A stretch of DNA of 64,000 nt from Trichopria drosophilae (lineage: Eukaryota > Arthropoda > Insecta > Hymenoptera > Diapriidae), in the NCBI GenBank assembly GCA_030407085.1, contig CM059587.1, positions 71,847,001 to 71,911,000 on the forward strand, in the 5' to 3' direction. Under the pieces are notes generated by a model that was not told where the DNA came from, did not search any database, and saw only the letters and a program-made list of their open reading frames with translations. Shown here one piece after another: positions 60,871-64,000 of this stretch. Position 1 is the first letter of the stretch. Every line of letters starts with the position of its first letter. The position numbers and the translations under genes are program-made.

Positions 60871-61857
60871 GAACGTCATGAAGAATTTTTCCTTTTTTCG
60901 ATTTTGAATGCGCGTATTATTGATAAAAAATGAAGAAGTTAAGACCTTCAATTTGAAGAAAAAAAATGAAGAAGTTAAGACATCAAAAATGAAGATAATA
61001 TAACAATAGTTATGTCTGCACCTACAAGTGTGAAAGACTTAAAGTTCGACATTTTTTTAATAGCACAATTACAGATTGAACAATTATTGGATTAAATTTT
61101 GCGTTAACGGAAAATATTTATATATGTATGTATTTTATTATTTCAGAACGCTAATTATGTACTTCAAGTATAACATTTAAAAAATGTTAAATGTAAGCGG
61201 TTCGTTAACTTTTCGTCTGTGAAATAATCAATCTCATATTAGTTTGCGTTTGTTCTTCATTCAGTATTTTCTTTTACATGAATCTAGCAAAATATCTAGC
61301 AATATACATAAGTTAGAAAAGATTAATTCAAAATGGGCAGGTAACATTCAAATATCTTCTAATTTGTAATTACTAATTTTATACTCACAAAAAAACTAAA
61401 ACTAAAAAAATAAGTACGCAAAAAAGGTAAAGTTTAAAAAATGCATGTAGAGAAATGGTTCAAACTCTAAAATGTTAACAATTTTTATAAAAAGTAATGA
61501 TATAATACGTTTATTGTCTTTCATTAATAATAAAATAACTATAAAACATAATAATATTCGTAACAAAAAACTATGGAGCCTGGATTTTTTCTGGAGCTTT
61601 TGTATATAGTTAATAAAGAATTTTTGTAGACTATTGAAGAATTATCGTAAAAACCCTATAGAAATGCTCTACAGAAAGTTTAAAGTTTCATGCTTTGACA
61701 GAATCGTTTCACGTGGGTTTCAATAATGGGATTTACAAAAACTTTTACTATAAAAAAATATTTAAAAACTTTCCATGTTGAGAAAAATCAACGAGATTAT
61801 AATTTATTAGATGATTCACTAGTCTCTCTTTTGTTTTATAAGTACGAAATAGTATTT

Positions 61858-62118
61858 TTCGGTACTATAGCCGTAAAATCCGATTTTACGGCCTACTTTT
61901 AGTCATGCTGGATCGCATGAGGCCGTAAAATCTCATGATCGCGTGCTGAACATTATTTTTCGGTACCGAAAGCTGTAAAACTTCGTTTTCGCGGACTGCA
62001 TTTAGTCGTATTGGTTATGTTTTTGATAGCACAGATTCATGTTTCGTGTGATCCGTGAAATTTCATTTTACGTACTAAAAGATGGCCGTAAAATCGGATT
62101 TTACGACTATAGTACCGA
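61858..62118. mobile_element. ~260-bp MITE with doubly palindromic ends
   Basis: TTCGGTACTATAGCCGTAAA at the left is matched by the complement TTCGGTACTATAGTCGTAAA at the right. Each end also contains the local palindrome CGTAAAATC(C)GATTTTACG, so every terminus can itself fold. Further CCGTAAAAT/ATTTTACG words fill the interior. Confidence 0.75.
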
Positions 62119-62329
62119 ATAATGAATTTTTTACAATCAAAATTTTGATGTACTGTTTAATTACAATTCTTCGGCAGTAGTAAAAACGATTTAAGCAACA
62201 AACATGTTATTCCTGAATACAGTTCTAACAGGTATGTACACAAACAAAAATGATGTGCTCGTAATTGTACAATGTTTATTTTTATCTTTAAATCGCAATA
62301 TTTCGTTGTTATTTTCAGTATTTACAGAT

Positions 62330-62631
62330 TTTTTGTGGTGATATTAGATCCGCCATTATGAATGTTGAAAATGGATTTGTAGTCAGTGACCAGAGAAACC
62401 TTTGTATGACAAGTTTCGCAAAAATTCTTTGTAATTGTAAGTTTCTCAACATTTTTTGTGTCCATATTAGATCCGATATTTTGAATCTCGGAAATATCAC
62501 TTAAGATTCGCATTAAAAATCTCCTAGTACCAACTTCTAAAAGTATAATAAACTCTCCTGTTTCATCGCATGTATACACGACATCCACAGGATTGTTTTT
62601 TTTTGTGAAACATATTTACACAAGGGGTTAA
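62330..62631. repeat. GGCGGATCC-family modules with a GGGGTTAA right end
   Basis: 62335-62410 and 62455-62540 carry ATATTAGATCCGCCATTATG and ATATTAGATCCGATATTTTG modules in the same orientation. CAAGGGGTTAA at 62621-62631 resembles the TTAA right end. No left end found. Confidence 0.45.
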
Positions 62632-62639
62632 AATAAGAA

Positions 62640-64000
62640 GCGCGGTATGAAAATAAAGTCAATCTTGGAAATTATTCAGATTTCATTACGAAATTCTATG
62701 CGGTGCAGAAGATACTTTCGTTACAAACTCCTCAACTTTGGTTTTAAATAATAATAACCTTGTCACATAATAATCAAGTTCTGAACAGTAATTTTGATCT
62801 CTTTTACAACGTTTCTATAAGCAGAGAAATATTTCGACAGAGGGCATGTTAGAATTTTGAAGATATTGGAAACTATCAAAGATTTTTGACTGATCGTCCA
62901 CGAAAACTGGGTATTACTTTAGTAATTTCCTCAAATTTTTCGATCTTTCCCTGAAAGTTGACGAATTGTTCCTTAAGTTTTGCCGAACAATCGGTAACAA
63001 ATATTTTCATATTTTTTGGGTCTTCAATATTTATATAATACTACGATTTATATTACGAAATACTAAAATTTATTAATTAGTTTGTTATCAGTACATGATA
63101 AAACTGACATTCAGTTACATAAATTACAACTATTTTCTAAAAACACCTACATGAAATGTTTGAGGTTGCTGATAACTAAGTCCATTTGAAGAAACTATTT
63201 TATTGTAATAACAGAACTCTGGAAATAAGGATTCGATATGAAATTGTGAAAAAATTAGTTTTCAATTACATTAAATATTATATTTAGACTGAAATTAAAT
63301 GAAAAGGCTTTCTTTTTACTTTCAAAAATATGGTAGCTATGATAACTATTTTTGTTGGTGAAAAGCTATCTTTGCTTATTATTTTTTATATGGTTATTTT
63401 TGTTAAGACGTTTTTGTGTAGAGAGTTGAGAATTGCTATATTATGATTAATATTTTTGACATAGCCACCAAAATATTGTCGGCCACCAATTTTTATTATC
63501 ATATATATATGGATGAATCTCAAGTAACTGTATAATTTTTAATTCTGGGATTTACAATTAATAGAATGAATTTACAAAGTTGAGGTAGTAAAACTCATTT
63601 ATTAAGGGATTTAGACTTTGCAGGAAGTACAAACAGTTTCGGGATGGCTGGATAACTTTTCTCAGGATTAAAATTTAAAAAAAAAACGCTAAATTACATA
63701 ATTTGATTTTTCAAAACGTCTGTGTTTTGAGGGAGAGTTGTAACTTCCAGACCCATAGGAGCATATGGGGAACACGACACGAAGGGGTATGAAAATCATA
63801 AATATGAACATGGGTTATGGAACTCTCATTAATTTTCATTTCACATTAAGAAGATAGTCTGTTTATAATTTCTTTTTCTCACTTTGAAATTAACAATTCA
63901 TCATTTATCACACGTTAAATTTGGTAATAAAAAAGTGATCAACTTTATTGACTTGTTTTTACATAATGCAATTAAGTTAAGGTAATTATCCACTAATGAT
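62640..64000. other. AT-rich end of the window, nothing supported
   Basis: No ORF above background, no clear inverted-end element, no RNA gene seen. Confidence 0.5.

Overview
This window is nuclear DNA from a very AT-rich eukaryote, most likely an insect. Several genes have short introns (about 50-125 bp) with GT..AG borders, the proteins are clearly metazoan, and most of the sequence is small non-autonomous transposons. The compact introns and AT-richness would suit a hymenopteran, but that is a guess. I see no operons, rRNA, CRISPR array, phage or virus, and no convincing canonical tRNA.

Five protein-coding genes can be rebuilt exon by exon. (1) A mitochondrial S-adenosylmethionine carrier, SLC25A26-like, minus strand, 5737-6937, six exons, 302 aa. 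(2) RFT1, an ER membrane protein of N-glycan precursor assembly, plus strand, 20624-22773, seven exons, 552 aa. (3) LAMTOR5, a Ragulator subunit, minus strand, 22906-23393, four exons, 91 aa; it is tail-to-tail with RFT1, with only 132 bp between the stop codons. (4) CUTC, the copper homeostasis protein homologue, plus strand, 32251/32344-33384, two exons. (5) Allantoicase, ALLC, plus strand, 50251-58267, seven exons, about 373 aa, with a large transposon-filled sixth intron. They are unrelated housekeeping or metabolic genes and do not form a pathway.

The rest is gene-poor. Layout: 0.6-2.6 kb, elements ending in CCCAGTAAA; 3.2-3.8 kb, a decayed non-LTR retrotransposon; 5.5-7.0 kb, the SAM carrier; 7.5-8.6 kb, a 1.1-kb terminal-inverted-repeat element filled with a roughly 95-bp minisatellite; 9.1-11.4 kb, a TTAA-flanked piggyBac-like element followed by a long palindrome; 15-19 kb, dispersed GGCGGATCC repeats, a tandem array and a 1-kb TA-flanked element; 19.6-20.0 kb, a pogo-like MITE and a tRNA-derived repeat; 20.6-23.4 kb, RFT1 and LAMTOR5; 23.7-31.6 kb, long palindromes and MITEs; 32.2-33.4 kb, CUTC; 35-48 kb, more MITEs; 50.2-58.3 kb, ALLC; 58.3-64 kb, two unexplained open segments, then more MITEs.

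The strongest structural theme is a set of repeats with piggyBac-like ends, TTAA followed by CCC(A/T)T. Several carry either a module containing GGCGGATCC or long imperfect palindromes of about 0.7-1.1 kb that share internal sequence. A second theme is that one 14-bp terminus, CCCAGGT(A/G)GAAATT, bounds elements with quite different internal palindromic repeats (ACTAG-based and AGTACTG-based). I found no convincing new multi-gene system; the novelty candidates are these repeat families and a few possible extra exons.
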